A DNA stretch of 64,000 bases, taken from assembly GCA_949752795.1 (NCBI GenBank), contig OX457072.1:372001-436000 (forward strand), written 5' to 3'. A program made the translations under genes and the position numbers. The notes under the pieces are model-generated. The model was not told where the DNA came from and ran no database searches. It was given only the letters and a program-made list of their open reading frames with translations. The stretch comes from Hyperoodon ampullatus (Eukaryota > Chordata > Mammalia > Artiodactyla > Ziphiidae). Of the stretch, positions 25,917-37,208 are shown piece by piece (the stretch's first letter is position 1; each line of letters opens with the position of its first letter).

Positions 25917-27134
25917 GTCCAATTAGAAAATGGGCAAAGGACATGAAGAGACATTTCCAAAGAGGACATCACATGGCAAATAAACACATGGAAAGGTGTT
26001 CGACATCACTGTCCTTAAGAAAAAGCACGTCAAGACCACGGTGAGATATTACCATGCTCCTAAACAGCTAAACGTGAAAAAGTAAAATGGAAAACAGTGA
26101 GAGCATCGGGTGCCAGTGAGGATGGGAAGAAACCATCTCTCATACGTTGCAGGTGGGCGTGTAAGGTGGTGTGGCCCCCCAGGAGCAGAGTTGGCAGTTC
26201 CTTTAAAAACTGAACATACTTATCTGAGCAGCTGCACTCCTGGGCATTTATCCAGAGAAACAAATATCTGCATTCACACAAAAATCTGTACCCAAGTGTT
26301 TGTAATAGCCACAAACTGGAAACAACCCAGATGTTCCTCAAAGGTGAATGGTAAACAAGCTGTGTCACATCCACACCATGGATAGTACTCAGCAGTAAAA
26401 AGGGACAAGCTGCTGATGCCACAGCAGCTTGGATGGATCTCAGATACATTGTGCTGAGTGACAAAAGCCAACTCAACATGCCATGCACCACACGACTCTG
26501 TTTATACAAGATTCTCAGAAGTTGTGTGGGTGTGTATGAGACTGTGTGAGTGCTGGTTATTCGTTCACCGAGTCTCCAACCCCTCATGTGGGCTGGCACT
26601 TCGGTGCCTATCCTTCAGCGAGCTGTGTGTAAAGAAGCAGGATGTTCAGGGCAGGAGCAGGTGGATGATCCCCAGAAGAGAGGCGCAGCGGGCCCCCAGC
26701 GTCCAGCCAGCTGCCTCTGAACCTCAACTGGCCCTGGTCTCCCAGCCCTGTCCAGTCACCCACACAAACAGCTACTGTCAGGAGAGGGAGAGAGTGAATT
26801 TCCCTCGTGTGTCCCCCTTGGCTTACCGCTTTTGTGCTTGATTTGGACCCAGAATCTTGGTGTTGGCTGTAGGCCACGCCCTGCGGGCCACGTTTCTATT
26901 GTGTTCGGTGTGAGGGGCTAAAAGACCGTGGGAAGCTTTGAGTCTTGTTCTCCGTGATGCTGAGACCCTCATTCTCAGTTCTGAGTGTTTTGACTTTGTT
27001 AACCGCTGGATCCTAAGCACTTAAAATAGTACTTGCTCTTAAATGTTGAGAGAAATAAGAATATGTAACATTAATTATTAAGACCACAAGCTTTTTAAAA
27101 AGTAAACAACATTATTATATATAAACATGGTTAA

Positions 27135-27474
27135 GGGACTTCCCTGGAAGTGCAGTGGTTAAGAATCCGCCTGCCAATGCAGGGGACACGGGTTCGAGCC
27201 CTGGTCCGGGAAGATCCCACATGCCGCGGAACAACTAAGCCTGTGCGCCACAACTACTGAGCCTGCACTCTAGAGCCCGCAAGCCACAACTACTGAGCCC
27301 ACACGCCTAGAGCCCGTGCTCCGCAACAAGAGAAGCCACCGCAGCGAGAAGCCCGCACACCGCAACGAAGAGTAGCCCCCGCTCGCTGCAACTAGAGAAA
27401 GCCACGTGCAGCAACAAAGACCCAACAATGAAGACCCAATGCAGCCAAAAATAAAAATAAATAAATAAATAAAT
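27135..27474 (+). mobile_element. Long-form CHR SINE
   Basis: Begins GGGACTTCCCTGGAAGTGCAG (one base per domain altered) with a B box GGGTTCGAGCCCTGGTCC. It then has an extended body of repeated CACAACTACTGAGCC units, ending AAAAATAAAAATAAATAAAT. It is longer than the short subtype elsewhere in the window (about 340 against 210 bp). No clear target duplication was seen. Confidence 0.9.
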
Positions 27475-27529
27475 TGATTAAACATTGTTGAAACTTAAGG
27501 CAAAGTCTAAGAAGTCTTTGTGATGTATA

Positions 27530-28104
27530 GTCTTTTTTTTTTTGCAACTAAAACCGGATTTTTAAAATTGTGAAATGTACATTACATAAAATTTTCCACC
27601 TTAACCATTTTTAAGTGGCACTAAGTACCTTCACATTGTTGTGCAACCGTCACCACCATCCACCTCCAGAACTTTCTCATCTTCCCAAAGTGAAGCTGTG
27701 TCCCCAGGAAACACTAGCTCCCCAACCCCTGTCACCCACTGTCTGTCTCTGTGAATTTGTTTCGTGTAGGGACCTCATATAAGTGGACTCATACACTATT
27801 TGTCTTTATGTGTCTGGCTATATTCTTTATTTTAGATAACGTATTGATAACTTTTTTATTCTATGAGTGACACATATCTGTTTTGCAAAATATAGGAAAT
27901 ACATAAACCAAAGGAAGAAAATAAACGTCACCTTTAAGTTCTACTCAGATAACCACTAACAACATTTTTTTATCTTTTAGAGAGGGAGAGACATTATAAT
28001 TTGTTGTCTGCTTGTCACTTAGCAGGGTATCATGAATATCCTTCCGTGTCCTTAAATATTTTCTGCGTAACCATTTCTCTTCTGCCTCTCTTCCGGGGAT
28101 CGCC
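27530..28104 (-). repeat. Old L1 3' region fragments
   Basis: Plus-strand text CACCTTAACCATTTTTAAG, TTGTGCAACCGTCACCACC and CCCCTGTCACCCACTGTC is the reverse complement of an L1M-type 3' UTR. The second half (27,840-28,104; GATAACCACTAACAACATT) also looks L1 3'-like, but its boundary is unclear. Confidence 0.65.
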
Positions 28105-28735
28105 TCATAATTTTTTATAGTTTTTTAAATTGAAGTATAGTTGATTTACAGGGTTTCAGGTGTACAGCAAAATGATTCAGTTATACATGTACATATATGT
28201 ATATATTCTTTTTCAGAGTCTTTTCCATTATAGTTACTACAATATACTGAATATAGTTTCCTGTGCTATACCGTAGGTCCTTGTTGTTTATTTTATATAT
28301 AATAGTGTGTGTCTGTCAGTCCCAAACTCCTAATTTATGCCTCTCCCTTTCCTTTCTGGTAACCGTAAGCTTGTTGTCTATGTCTGTGAGTCTATTTCTG
28401 TTTTGTAAATAAGTTCATTTGTATCATTTTTTTTACATTCCACATATAAGTGATATCACATGATATTTGTCCTTCTGTTTGTGACTTACTTCACTTAGTA
28501 TGTTGATTTCTAGGTCCATCCACATTGCTGCAAATGGCATTATTTCATTCTTTTTTATGGCTGAGTAGTATTCCATTGTCTATGTGCACCACAGCTTCTT
28601 TATCCATCGATGGACATTTAAGTTGCTTCCATGTCTTGGCTATTGTAAATTGTGCTGCTGTGAACATTGGGATGCATGTATCTTTTCCAATTAGAGTTTT
28701 CTCCAGGTATATCAGATGCATCGTAACTGAATGAA
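28105..28735 (-). repeat. L1 3' end, 5'-truncated
   Basis: Plus-strand text AAATTGAAGTATAGTTGATTT, CAGGTGTACAGCAAAATGATT and CTGAGTAGTATTCCATTGTC is the reverse complement of an artiodactyl-type L1 3' UTR and ORF2 end. It stops at about 28,735, only 165 bp before a SPIDR exon. Confidence 0.85.
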
Positions 28736-28898
28736 CAGTCTCCTTCCTGTTCTTGTGCAGTCAGGTTCCAAGGTCTGTCTGTCTGTGTGCCCCTGACTTC
28801 ATTGTCCTGAATGGTGGCTCCTTGGCATTTGGCCTGGTGTCTGTGGAGCAGGTCTGCCTGTGAGCAGCTCACTGACCAGGCATCTCTTCTTTTTCCAG

Positions 28899-28983
28899 GA
28901 TGACGGAGCTTTTCAGTTTGATTGATACCATGTGGCCTCCAGTGGCGCCTCTGAAAGCACCAGGCCACGGGCCAGCCTTCGAG
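28899..28983 (+). CDS. SPIDR: SPIDR coding exon B
   Basis: The 85-bp exon follows the acceptor TTCTTTTTCCAG and ends GAG|GTAAGC. Its first G completes the arginine codon left open by exon A. The peptide MTELFSLIDTMWPPVAPLKA carries the FSLIDTxWPP motif of SPIDR and continues PGHGPAFE. It ends in phase 0. Confidence 0.92.
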
Positions 28984-29928
28984 GTAAGCCCAGCACTGCA
29001 GCATCCCCCAACCCCACACCCCCCATCACACCTGCTCTGTGGCCACCAGGCGCTGAACCAGTGCCAGCCTACGGTGCACATCCCCAAGAAGCCCAGGTCC
29101 AGAGGGTGGGAGCCGGTACAGAGATCCAGACCCACTCGCCTCACTCGCAGGCTGCGGCCTGGCTGCCTTCCACACGGTGCTGCATGCATGCTTCCTGAGG
29201 TTACTTTACACGACGCCTCTCGACCCCCATCGTCATGGGCCACTGCGCACTGAGGGTCTCAGCCTCGCAGCGAACAAGAAGCGGGCGGTTTCCCCGCCAC
29301 CTTTCAGTCAGTAGCAGAACCAACACTTAGTCACCAATTAGAGCAAAAACTCAGTAAACAAAACCCACGGGTATCGGTTCAGCCGCTAGCTCAGCCAGGG
29401 GTTTCCCTTTCCTTCCTCATCACATTGCTTATGGCAGTCAGTTGCTCACAGGTAGCAAAATCGACCGATGAAAATGTGCCCCTCCTCCCTGCCCTGAGCC
29501 CTGTCCAGCAGGCTGGCAGCGGCTGCTTTGGGCTTTAGTCCCCAAGCTGAGAACTGGGGCTGCCGTGCTTGTGTGTTAGCTGACTTCCTAGCACAGGCCG
29601 AGACAGTGGCTCTGTCCTGTGCTAGACCAGCAGCCTAGTGGTCAGGAATGCCATTTCTAGATTACTTCCAGGGAAGAAGTTTCTAAATGGTGTCTTCAGT
29701 GTACTCTGAAGAATAAACTTCTAAAATGAAATCTTGAATTGGTAATAAACTCAAAAGCACAGACGTTCTAATGCTTGTTTCCAGAGAGAAACAACATAAG
29801 CCGTCTCTTACAGAGCCTTCCAGAGGAACAGCCTGCATCTGTGAATAGAGAGGTTTGTATTAAAGGTAGATTTATATTAATAGTGTATTTGAGCCTTTTA
29901 ACAATACATTCGCCTTCATTTTAAACAG

Positions 29929-30072
29929 GAAAAAACTCATCTGCCTCCTCCTAGCTTCTGTTACATCCTCACTGCTCATCCAAATCTGGGACAAATGGAT
30001 GCAATTGAAGAAGACTCTATTTCGAAGCTTTACCAGCCTCCGATTCCCCGCTTCTTAAGAGAAATTCTCCAG
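29929..30072 (+). CDS. SPIDR: SPIDR coding exon C
   Basis: 144 bp, exactly 48 codons, with acceptor TTTTAAACAG and donor CAG|GTGGCG. The peptide includes EKTHLPPPSFCYILTAHP, then NLGQMDAIEEDSISKLYQPP and RFLREILQ, among the best conserved parts of SPIDR. Joining exon B directly (AFE|EKTH) agrees with the family pattern. See the findings for an optional 39-bp segment in the intron before it. Confidence 0.93.
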
Positions 30073-30164
30073 GTGGCGTCTTTGTTTGTACCCTGGTCTC
30101 AGTTACTTTGCTGTGTCCATGAGCTTGGGGAGACATTCCTCTCTGTTTTCAATTACCTTTCTAG

Positions 30165-30224
30165 ACTGATGGCCCCTGTACCCGTTGCAGTTTCTATGCC
30201 AGAGTGATTTACCAAAGACCACAG
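30165..30224 (+). CDS. SPIDR: SPIDR coding exon D
   Basis: 60 bp, 20 codons in phase 0, with acceptor TACCTTTCTAG and donor CAG|GTAATC. The peptide is TDGPCTRCSFYARVIYQRPQ; CSFYAxVIYQ is a conserved SPIDR block. The intron before it is only 92 bp. Confidence 0.92.
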
Positions 30225-31656
30225 GTAATCCATCTCTCTTTTCTCAAAACGTATTGCATAGCTTATTAAAGGATAACCTCTCTCAGAAACTGCTGCAGTA
30301 CCAAAAGAGAAAAACACTGTTGAACTTGAGCTGTGTGCACTCTGTGCTGACGCGGTGGTCAGTCCATTCCTTGTGCAGGTGGGGCTGCAGCCCCTGGTGA
30401 AGCGCTGGGTGTGCAGCCGCCAGGGGGAACCTGCCCGGCTCTCAGACTGGGCATGTCAGCCCCTCTCTGACACAGGCAGGCTGTAGAAAGGAAGGAGCAG
30501 CTGAAGCCTCCTTTCCGGGGTGAAAGTAGGGATCTCAGGATGGAGCTCAGCCATTTCTAAGGTCTCTTTCTTCCACAGTTGGGAGGAACCTGTGGTCGCT
30601 GGGAGGTCTCGGGCAGCTCTCCGGGGCAGCCCCCAAGTTAGAGGGCCGAGGCCAGGGGAGGGGTGCTCTCGGTCCACGAGTGCGCGCCCTCAGTCCTGCA
30701 GGAGCCTCCACTGGACCTTAACTCAGAGCTGGACAGCCACGTGTCACAGCCACTCCCTGTTCGCTTGTAGGCACTTGAGAGAGAATCGGCACCTGTCCCG
30801 GAGCTCAAGGGCTCTCATCTTCCTCACTGTAACTTTCTCTAACTTCCTGTATGTAATCACCCTCCCCACCACGTGAGCGCTCTCCCCCACCCAAGTCACA
30901 GCTCCTGGCCATGCCGCCACCTCCTCCGCCCAGTCGTGTCAGCCGCCACATGGGATCCGCAGCCTGACTACAGCATCCACGCCAGCAGCCCCAGCTGAAC
31001 CTCGTGCCAGCCAGGTTCTCGCAGGCCAGCCCTGCTGGCCCCGACAGGGGCCTTCCCAGCCAAATCCTTGTCCCCATTTGCATCTACTGGATCCTAATGG
31101 CAGAGTGCCATTATGTCCTAATCACCTCCCAAAGGCCCCATCTCCCATTACCATCACATCACGCTGGAGTGTAGGACTCCAACATATGAATCGGTGGGGC
31201 GGGGAGAGGCACAGGAGGGGGACATAAACATTCAGTTCGTAACTATTCCTAACCCGTGGGCCGCTTACATCTACCAGGAGAGCCAGGGTGTGTGTGCTGA
31301 TGACAAGACAGTGTGACGGTCAGCACCCGAGGTGCGTGAACACATGGCATTGGAAGGGCGCATGGCTTCTCCTGGTGGGTCAGAGGCAAGCAGAGCGGAG
31401 CCGGGGACGGGCAGGTCCCCCCGCAAAGGAGCCCTTAAACCAGCGGCAAGGTGGGAGCTCACAGGGCTCAGCCGTGTCCTGGGGGCTGCTGACCAAGACA
31501 CGCAAAGGCTATTGCATGTTTTGAAATACTTACTGAAATGATATCAGAAATTGTTAGTGTTAATAATAATCATCTAAGATTATTGCTTTTAAAAAATAAT
31601 TTTGGCTCTAAGAAAAGCTACCAAGTTAACAGCCTGACTGTGTCTTTGAATTATAG
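30225..31656 (+). other. SPIDR: SPIDR intron between exons D and E
   Basis: 1.4 kb with no clear transposon. GC-rich between 30,350 and 31,500, which gives chance frames (30520-30876, 30805-31083) without domains. Confidence 0.7.
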
Positions 31657-31861
31657 GTAAACAGTTTGCTTCTGGAGCCAAGGGAGATGTGGCTGGTGGT
31701 GACCGACGTTACTCTGCAAACACAGGACGAGGGCTCGGGTCTCCCCAAAACCATGCCTGTGCGTGTGGCCCCCTCATGCGTGCTGGGCCAGGAAGTCTGG
31801 GACACGCTCTCCGAGGCCACCTCCAAGAGCTTCTTCTTCAGGGATGTTCTCCGGGACCAGG
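31657..31861 (+). CDS. SPIDR: SPIDR coding exon E
   Basis: 205 bp, phase 0 in and phase 1 out (one G carried over), with acceptor TTGAATTATAG and donor G|GTATGC. The peptide includes VNSLLLEPREMWLVVTDVTL, then RVAPSCVLGQEVWDTLSEA and FFFRDVLRDQ. EPREMWLVVTDVTLQ is a conserved SPIDR segment. It is the longest exon in the window. Confidence 0.93.
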
Positions 31862-33154
31862 GTATGCTCTCCTCCTACTGACAGCTCTGACGTGGTAACC
31901 GAGAGATGCCAGAACATGGCTTTGTGGATTCTTGATGCTTCTGTCTTGCTCTGGAAATGCAGGCCCCATCCCAAAGTCCACTGCGGACAAGACCCCTGTG
32001 ATGGCCACATGGACAGAACCAGAACCCCCTGCATGCAGTGCCGGCACAGCAGCAGGAGATGCCAGTGGTCACTCAAGGGTGGTCTGTTGGGGGTCACACT
32101 TTGCAGGTGCAGAAGCCACCTGAAGCCACTGCCTGGCGCATCACTTTTTAAAACAAATAAAAAGCTAGAACATTTAAACACATGCTTTCGTCCCTCAGTA
32201 TCCACCCCTCTGCAGACACCAAGACCTGCAGGTGCTCAGGTCCCTTCTGTAAAATGGTGGTATCTGCATATGAGCTGCACACATCCACCCACATTTTTTA
32301 AAAAATAAATTTATTTATTTATTTTTGGCTGCATTGGGTCTTCGTTACTGCGCGTGGGCTTTCTCTAGTTACGGCGAGCGGGGGCTACTCTTCGTTGCCA
32401 TGCGTGGGCTTCTCACTGCGGTGGCTTCTCTTGTTGTTGAGCATGGGCTTTAGTAGTTGTGGCACATGGGCTCAGTAGTTGCAGCACACGGGCTCTAGAG
32501 TGCAGGCTCAGTAGTCGTGACCCACGGGCTTAGTTGCTCTGCGGCTTGTGGGATCTTCCCGGCCTAGGGCTCGAACCTGTGTCCCTTGCATTGGCAGGCA
32601 GATTCTTAACCACTATGCCACCAGGGAAGCCCTCCCACACTGTAAATCTTCTCCAGATCACTTACGATCCCTAACACGATGTCAGTGCTGTGTAAATACT
32701 TGCCGGTGTGCAGCAAATTCAAATTTTGCTTTCTGGAACGTTTTTTCCAAATATTTTCCATCCTCCGTTGTTGGAATCCATGCTAGTTTGAATCTGCAGA
32801 TGCAGAACCTGCAGATACAGAGACCTAACTGTATGCTTAGATTGGTCAGTACTTTTTTCCAGGAATCAAAGTAGGATCCTGCCTAGACTGTATATTTTTC
32901 AGTGTATATAACTTGCATGACACGGAATTTGCCTTTATGAATGGAATTTGAACCTAGTGTTTGTGTGCTCTTACAGCTTAGTGCACAAGGCTTTGGGCTT
33001 CCGTTCTGCACGGTGCTGTGTCTCTGGACCCACGGGGGCCACACAGTGGTGCCCTTGGCTCCTCCCGTCCCCCCAGCTCCCATCTCGACTGGCAGGAAAA
33101 CACGCTTGTTTCAAACCTCAGAGCTGCAATAATCTGAAGTGTCTCTGTTGGCAG
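31862..33154 (+). other. SPIDR: SPIDR intron between exons E and F
   Basis: 1.3 kb containing one long CHR SINE on the minus strand (32308-32632). The remainder is single-copy by eye. Confidence 0.7.
32308..32632 (-). mobile_element. Long-form CHR SINE (reverse)
   Basis: Reverse complement of the long subtype. It opens on the plus strand with the tail AATAAATTTATTTATTTATT and TTGGCTGCATTGGGTCTTCG, passes through GGCTCAGTAGTTGCAGCAC units and ends ACCAGGGAAGCCCT, the reverse of the SINE start. Confidence 0.9.
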
Positions 33155-33301
33155 GTCATCTTGTTTGTGTTGGACGAACTGTCCTCCTGCTTCCAAAGCC
33201 CCAGCTGGGTGTGGCCTCTGGTGCCTGGGAGCTGACAAGCCCTGTGAGGCTGGATGAGCTGGATTCTGTCACTCGGGTCAACTCCATTTGCAGCGTCCAA
33301 G
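33155..33301 (+). CDS. SPIDR: SPIDR coding exon F
   Basis: 147 bp, phase 1 in and out, with acceptor CTCTGTTGGCAG and donor CAAG|GTGGGT. The first two bases complete a glycine codon, giving RDQG joined to HLVCVGRTVLLLPKPQLGVA. It continues SGAWELTSPVRLDELDSVT and VNSICSVQ, a clear SPIDR match. A different frame (33,155-33,235) is also open but is not consistent with the phases. Confidence 0.92.
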
Positions 33302-33363
33302 GTGGGTAGTCGATTTTGATGGAAGAGGTATTTGTATTTGCTTACGTATCACACTTACCTTAT

Positions 33364-33600
33364 ATTCATTTGCTCATTTGTTCATTGAGTATTTGTTGCG
33401 TGCCTGACATTGGATGCATGACAAAGACGTGACCAGATACAGGACGGCAGCCTGCGGTGCTCCGCGTGCCTGTCGCCAGGACCTCACCTGTAGGAGGCAC
33501 GGGCAGGAGCCCTGAACCGAGATGGCAGGGGAGGGGGGCTGGTCGGTGCAGGGTGGGGGCAGGAGGAGCGCAGGGCTTACAAAGGCTGCTGACAGGGCAG
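33364..33600. repeat. Possible MIR/L2-type relic
   Basis: CATTTGTTCATTGAGTATTTGTTGCGTGCCTGACATTGG (33,374-33,412) is a diverged form of the common ATTTATTGAGCACCTACTATGTGCC module. The rest is too diverged to place. Confidence 0.4.
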
Positions 33601-33924
33601 GTGGATCAGCGCCAGAGGGAAGAGGGAAGAGGCTGCAGGGGCATCTGGAGGGGCTGGAGGGGCTGCGGCCTCAGGTAGCACCCAGGGCGGGGGGCGAAAC
33701 GGGGCACAGAAGTAGATCTGCGGGTGGATTAGTCAGGAGGGAAATTGACAGGTAGGGTAACAAATTCAGTACAGGGGAGCGAGACGTGGATGGAGGGCAG
33801 GAATGTCTGTGAAAGTAATTTGCTGAATTAATTTCCAAAAAGTACAGAAATTCCAAAAGTAACATTGAGGGCCTGTCTCTTCCACCCTTGGACCACTAGA
33901 TTCCTGAACCCCACTGTGGTTTTT

Positions 33925-34137
33925 TTTGTTTTTTTGTTTTGGTTTGGTTTTTTTTGTGGTACGCGGGCCTCTCACTGCTATGGCCTCTCCCGTTGCGGAG
34001 CACAGGCTCCGGACGCGCAGGCTCAGCGGCCATGGCTCACGGGCCCAGCTGCTCCGCGGCATGTGGGATCTTCCTGGACCGGGGCACGAACCTGCATCCC
34101 CTGCATCGGCAGGCGGACTCTCAACCACTGTGCCCCG
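33925..34137 (-). mobile_element. CHR SINE (reverse), slightly 5'-shortened
   Basis: A T-rich tail on the plus strand is followed by GTACGCGGGCCTCTCACTGC and the reversed body, ending CTCAACCACTGTGCC. About a dozen bases of the usual SINE start are missing. Flanked by CACTGTGGTTTTT (33912-33924 and 34138-34150), so the shortening arose at insertion. Confidence 0.92.
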
Positions 34138-35206
34138 CACTGTGGTTTTTATGAACAGCAAAAGCTGTGATGCCACTGATGCTTGAATCCACAGCCCCTG
34201 CGTGCTTGTGAGATTGAGCACATGTTCTTTGTGTTGAGGCCGTTTGGATTTTCCCTTCTTTGCGTTTCTTTTTACCTTTAGTACCGAAACATAATTGCTA
34301 CAGCCTGGTGGTCCTGAAGAAGGCAGGCTCTGTCACCTGTGTCCGGGTCCCCACTTTCTCACCTCTGCAACAGGGATAACAGGACTGACCCCAAAGCCTT
34401 GCTGAGGAGTAAATGAGCTGGTGGCGAAGGCGGACATTCAGTGCTCCCTGCTCCGGGCGGCGGGCGGCAGGTGGCTGGCTGGGGGCTGGGGCCTGGAGGC
34501 AGTAACGGCAGGGGTGGGGCGCCAGGGCCCTCAGGATTGCTCTGGCAGAGTTGGTCAAGGCCTTCCAGACAGGTGAGGGCACGTGGAGAACGACGGGCAG
34601 CCGTGAGAGCTTCGTGTGCTGGCGGAGCGGGGCTGTCGTGGGCAGGCTGGCCCTGTGCTGTTCTGCTGTCCCCGGCCGTGTTAACGAGGTGGGATGGTCA
34701 GATTTTTGTCTTAAATGAAGCAATTCTTTCAGCACCACGGATCGATGGACTGTGGTGCAAAGCCGGGCTGGCTGTTGGCAGGAAGCTGATTGCGCTGCTG
34801 TTTGGAGGAGCGCGGGGGAGGGTGGCTGCGAGTCTGGAGGCCGAGAGGGCCAAACTCGAGCAGTCTCAGGCAGCCTGTCCATAGCCTGTGGTTTCCAGCC
34901 GCCCACCGAGAGGCTCCCATCCCCTCACCTCTCTCAGAGCGGGGTCGCTCCCGGGTGCAGAGCAGGCAGGGAAGGATGAGGAAGCAGGTCCCAAGTGACA
35001 GTCCCCACCCCTCCCACTTTGGCCTTAGGAGACCGCAGACATCGCCACCACCCGAAGCACCATTTTATGAGAAAATGCACCTGAAGAGCTGGCTTCCTGA
35101 GGAGGGTTCTTAACCTGCAGCCAGGGGGTAAAAAGAAGAGGAGAATGTGTAGACACTTGTAGGGATAGAGAGAAGACCCGATTTTTCTGAAGACCCTAAT
35201 ATTTTA

Positions 35207-35430
35207 TTTTTTTTATTTTTTATTTTTTATTTTTTTTGCGGTACGCGGGCCTCTCACTGTTGTGGCCTCTCCCGTTGCGGAGCACAGACTCCGGACGCGC
35301 AGGCTCAGCGGCCATGGCTCACGGGCCTAGCCGCTCCGCGGCATGTGGGATCTTCCCGGACCGGGGCACGAACCCGTGTCCCCTGCATCGGCAGACGGAC
35401 TCTCAACCACTGCGCCACCAGGGAAGCCCG
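35207..35430 (-). mobile_element. CHR SINE (reverse)
   Basis: Plus-strand start is a T-rich tail, then GCGGTACGCGGGCCTCTCAC. It ends ACCAGGGAAGCCC. The 16-bp duplication AGACCCTAATATTTTA (35191-35206 and 35431-35446) is perfect. Confidence 0.95.
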
Positions 35431-37208
35431 AGACCCTAATATTTTAAAATACAGAACACAAAATTAACCATTTTAAAGTGAGAAACTCAGTGGCAGTTAG
35501 TCCATTTATAGGGTTGTGTAACCACCTCCTATTTTACATTTTGGCTTTTGTCATCTGAGTGGCTTTGAAAACAAGTGGCAGTCTAGTTTTCAATCACAGT
35601 GTCGTTGAGATGAAACCCTTTTAAAGTGTACAGCTCACTGTTTCTAGTGTGTTCACACAGTTGTGCAAGCACGCCCACTAACTGGCCCCAGAGGGGAGCC
35701 TGTGTCTGTCAGCAGTCACGCCCCGTCCCCGCCCAGCCCCTGGCTCCCGCTTCTCTACCTTCAGTCTCATGGGCACTCATGCGCATGAATCACGCACTGT
35801 GTGCTCCTTGGTTTCTGGCTGCTTTCACGCAGCAGAACATTTTCGAGGCATTTCTCAGGCTGCATTCCTTTCTGTGGCTGAATATTCCATTGTATGGGTA
35901 GACCCTGTTTTGTTTATCCATTCATCAGTTGATGCACATTTTTTTGATACTGTGATTCATGCTGCTGTGAATATTCATGTAAGACCTTTGGGTGGACGTC
36001 TACTTTCTGTCCTTTGGGTGTATTCCTGTTGTTTCACATGGTATTCATGTGGGCCACGATCCTAAGTAGAGAACAGCGTCAGAACCAGGAAGAAGCTGTG
36101 CTCCCTCCGTAGAAGGTAACCCTTCCGAGGGACAGAACTGAGGCTGAGATTGGGCACCCCCAGCGCAGACAGGATGACCACAGGGCAGTGTCGGGAAGCG
36201 TGGCCCACGGTGAGAGATCCGGTGTCCACTGTGGCCTCTCTGGAGAAGGGCAGTGTTGATGGAGGGTCTGTGGCCAGCACCACCCATGGAGCGACGCCTG
36301 GGCAGTGGAGGGAGGGCTGGGCCAGCAGAGTCCTCCTCGTGCCCCCAGAGCAGAGCTCTGCAGCAGGTCACATCCCCTGTGCTCCACGTCCTCACCAGCG
36401 TTTGGTGTTCTCAGGGCTTTAGATTGTCAACCATTCTAACAGGTGTGTGATGGTGCCTCATTGCTATTTTAGTTTGCATTTCCCTGACCACATGTGATGT
36501 GGAGCGTCTTTCATGTGCTTAGTTGCCATCTGTATATCTTCTGTGGTGAGGTGTCTGTGAAGGGCTTTGGTCCATTTTTTATTCAGGTTGTTCGTTTTCT
36601 TCTTGTTGAGTTTTAAGAGTTTTTTCATATATTTTGGATAACAGTCCTTAGTCAGATAGGTCTTTTGCAAATATTTTTTCCTGTCCTTGGCTTGTCTCTT
36701 CATTTTCTTAACAGTGTCTGAAGACCAGTTTTAATTTTAATGAAGTCCAACATCAACTTTTTTTTTTCATGAATTGTGCTTTTAGTGTATCTAAAAACTT
36801 GTTGTCCGATCCAGGGTTACCCAGATTTTCTCCTGTTTTCTTCTAGGAGTTCTATAGTTTTGCATTTTACACTTAAGTCTATGATCCATTTTCAGTTAAA
36901 TTTTGTGAAAGGTGTAAGGTCTTTCTGGATTCATTTTTTTCCCATGTGTTTGTCAGTTGTTCTGTCACTGTTGAAAAGGCTGTCCTTTCTCTATTGAAAT
37001 GTCAAAGATCAGTCGACTATATTTATGTGGGTCTATTTCTAGGCTCTCTATTCTGTTGTACTGATTTATTTGTTCTTTCGCTGATACAACACTGTCCTGA
37101 TTATGGTAGCTCTGTTGTGTGTCAGTCCTCCAGCGTTGTTCTTCATTATTGTCTTGGCTATCCTAGGTCTTTTTGTCTTCCATATAAACTTTAAAATCGG
37201 TTTGTTGG

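Larger units (their letters stand above)
23290..26530 (+). repeat. L1 ORF2-to-3' end, interrupted
   Basis: The left part (to 23,795) carries an open stretch at 23368-23820 with L1 ORF2 signature text (FLYTGNEP, YAANYKTLIKEI, INIVKMLVLPK after one substitution). The text resumes at about 25,420 with GGAAATGCAAAGGAACTAGA and GGAGGAATCACACCCAATTTC, which is where ORF2 continues, and runs through the 3' region (GGGCATTTATCCAGAGAAAC, GTAATAGCCACAAACTGG). The gap is filled by a MORF4L1 processed pseudogene, which itself contains a SINE. Confidence 0.88.
8971..28898 (+). other. SPIDR: SPIDR large intron (19.9 kb)
   Basis: No coding exon is needed here, since the flanking exons join in phase and give the expected SPIDR order. 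Stretches that look single-copy are 8,971-14,180, 14,556-18,920, 20,690-23,290 and 26,530-27,125. Long chance frames occur in GC-rich parts (21054-21752, 21880-22401) but show no domain and no splice-consistent homology. Small direct repeats lie at 9,661-9,688 (GGAGGAGCCCTTGG twice) and about 10,917-10,965 (CTCATAAACCTTAAC twice). The intron ends in the pyrimidine tract TCTTCTTTTTCCAG. Confidence 0.8.

Noticed and set aside
34298..34906. 202-codon minus-strand open frame.
   Set aside because: No domain, opposite strand to SPIDR, and overlapped by a similar-sized frame on the other strand.
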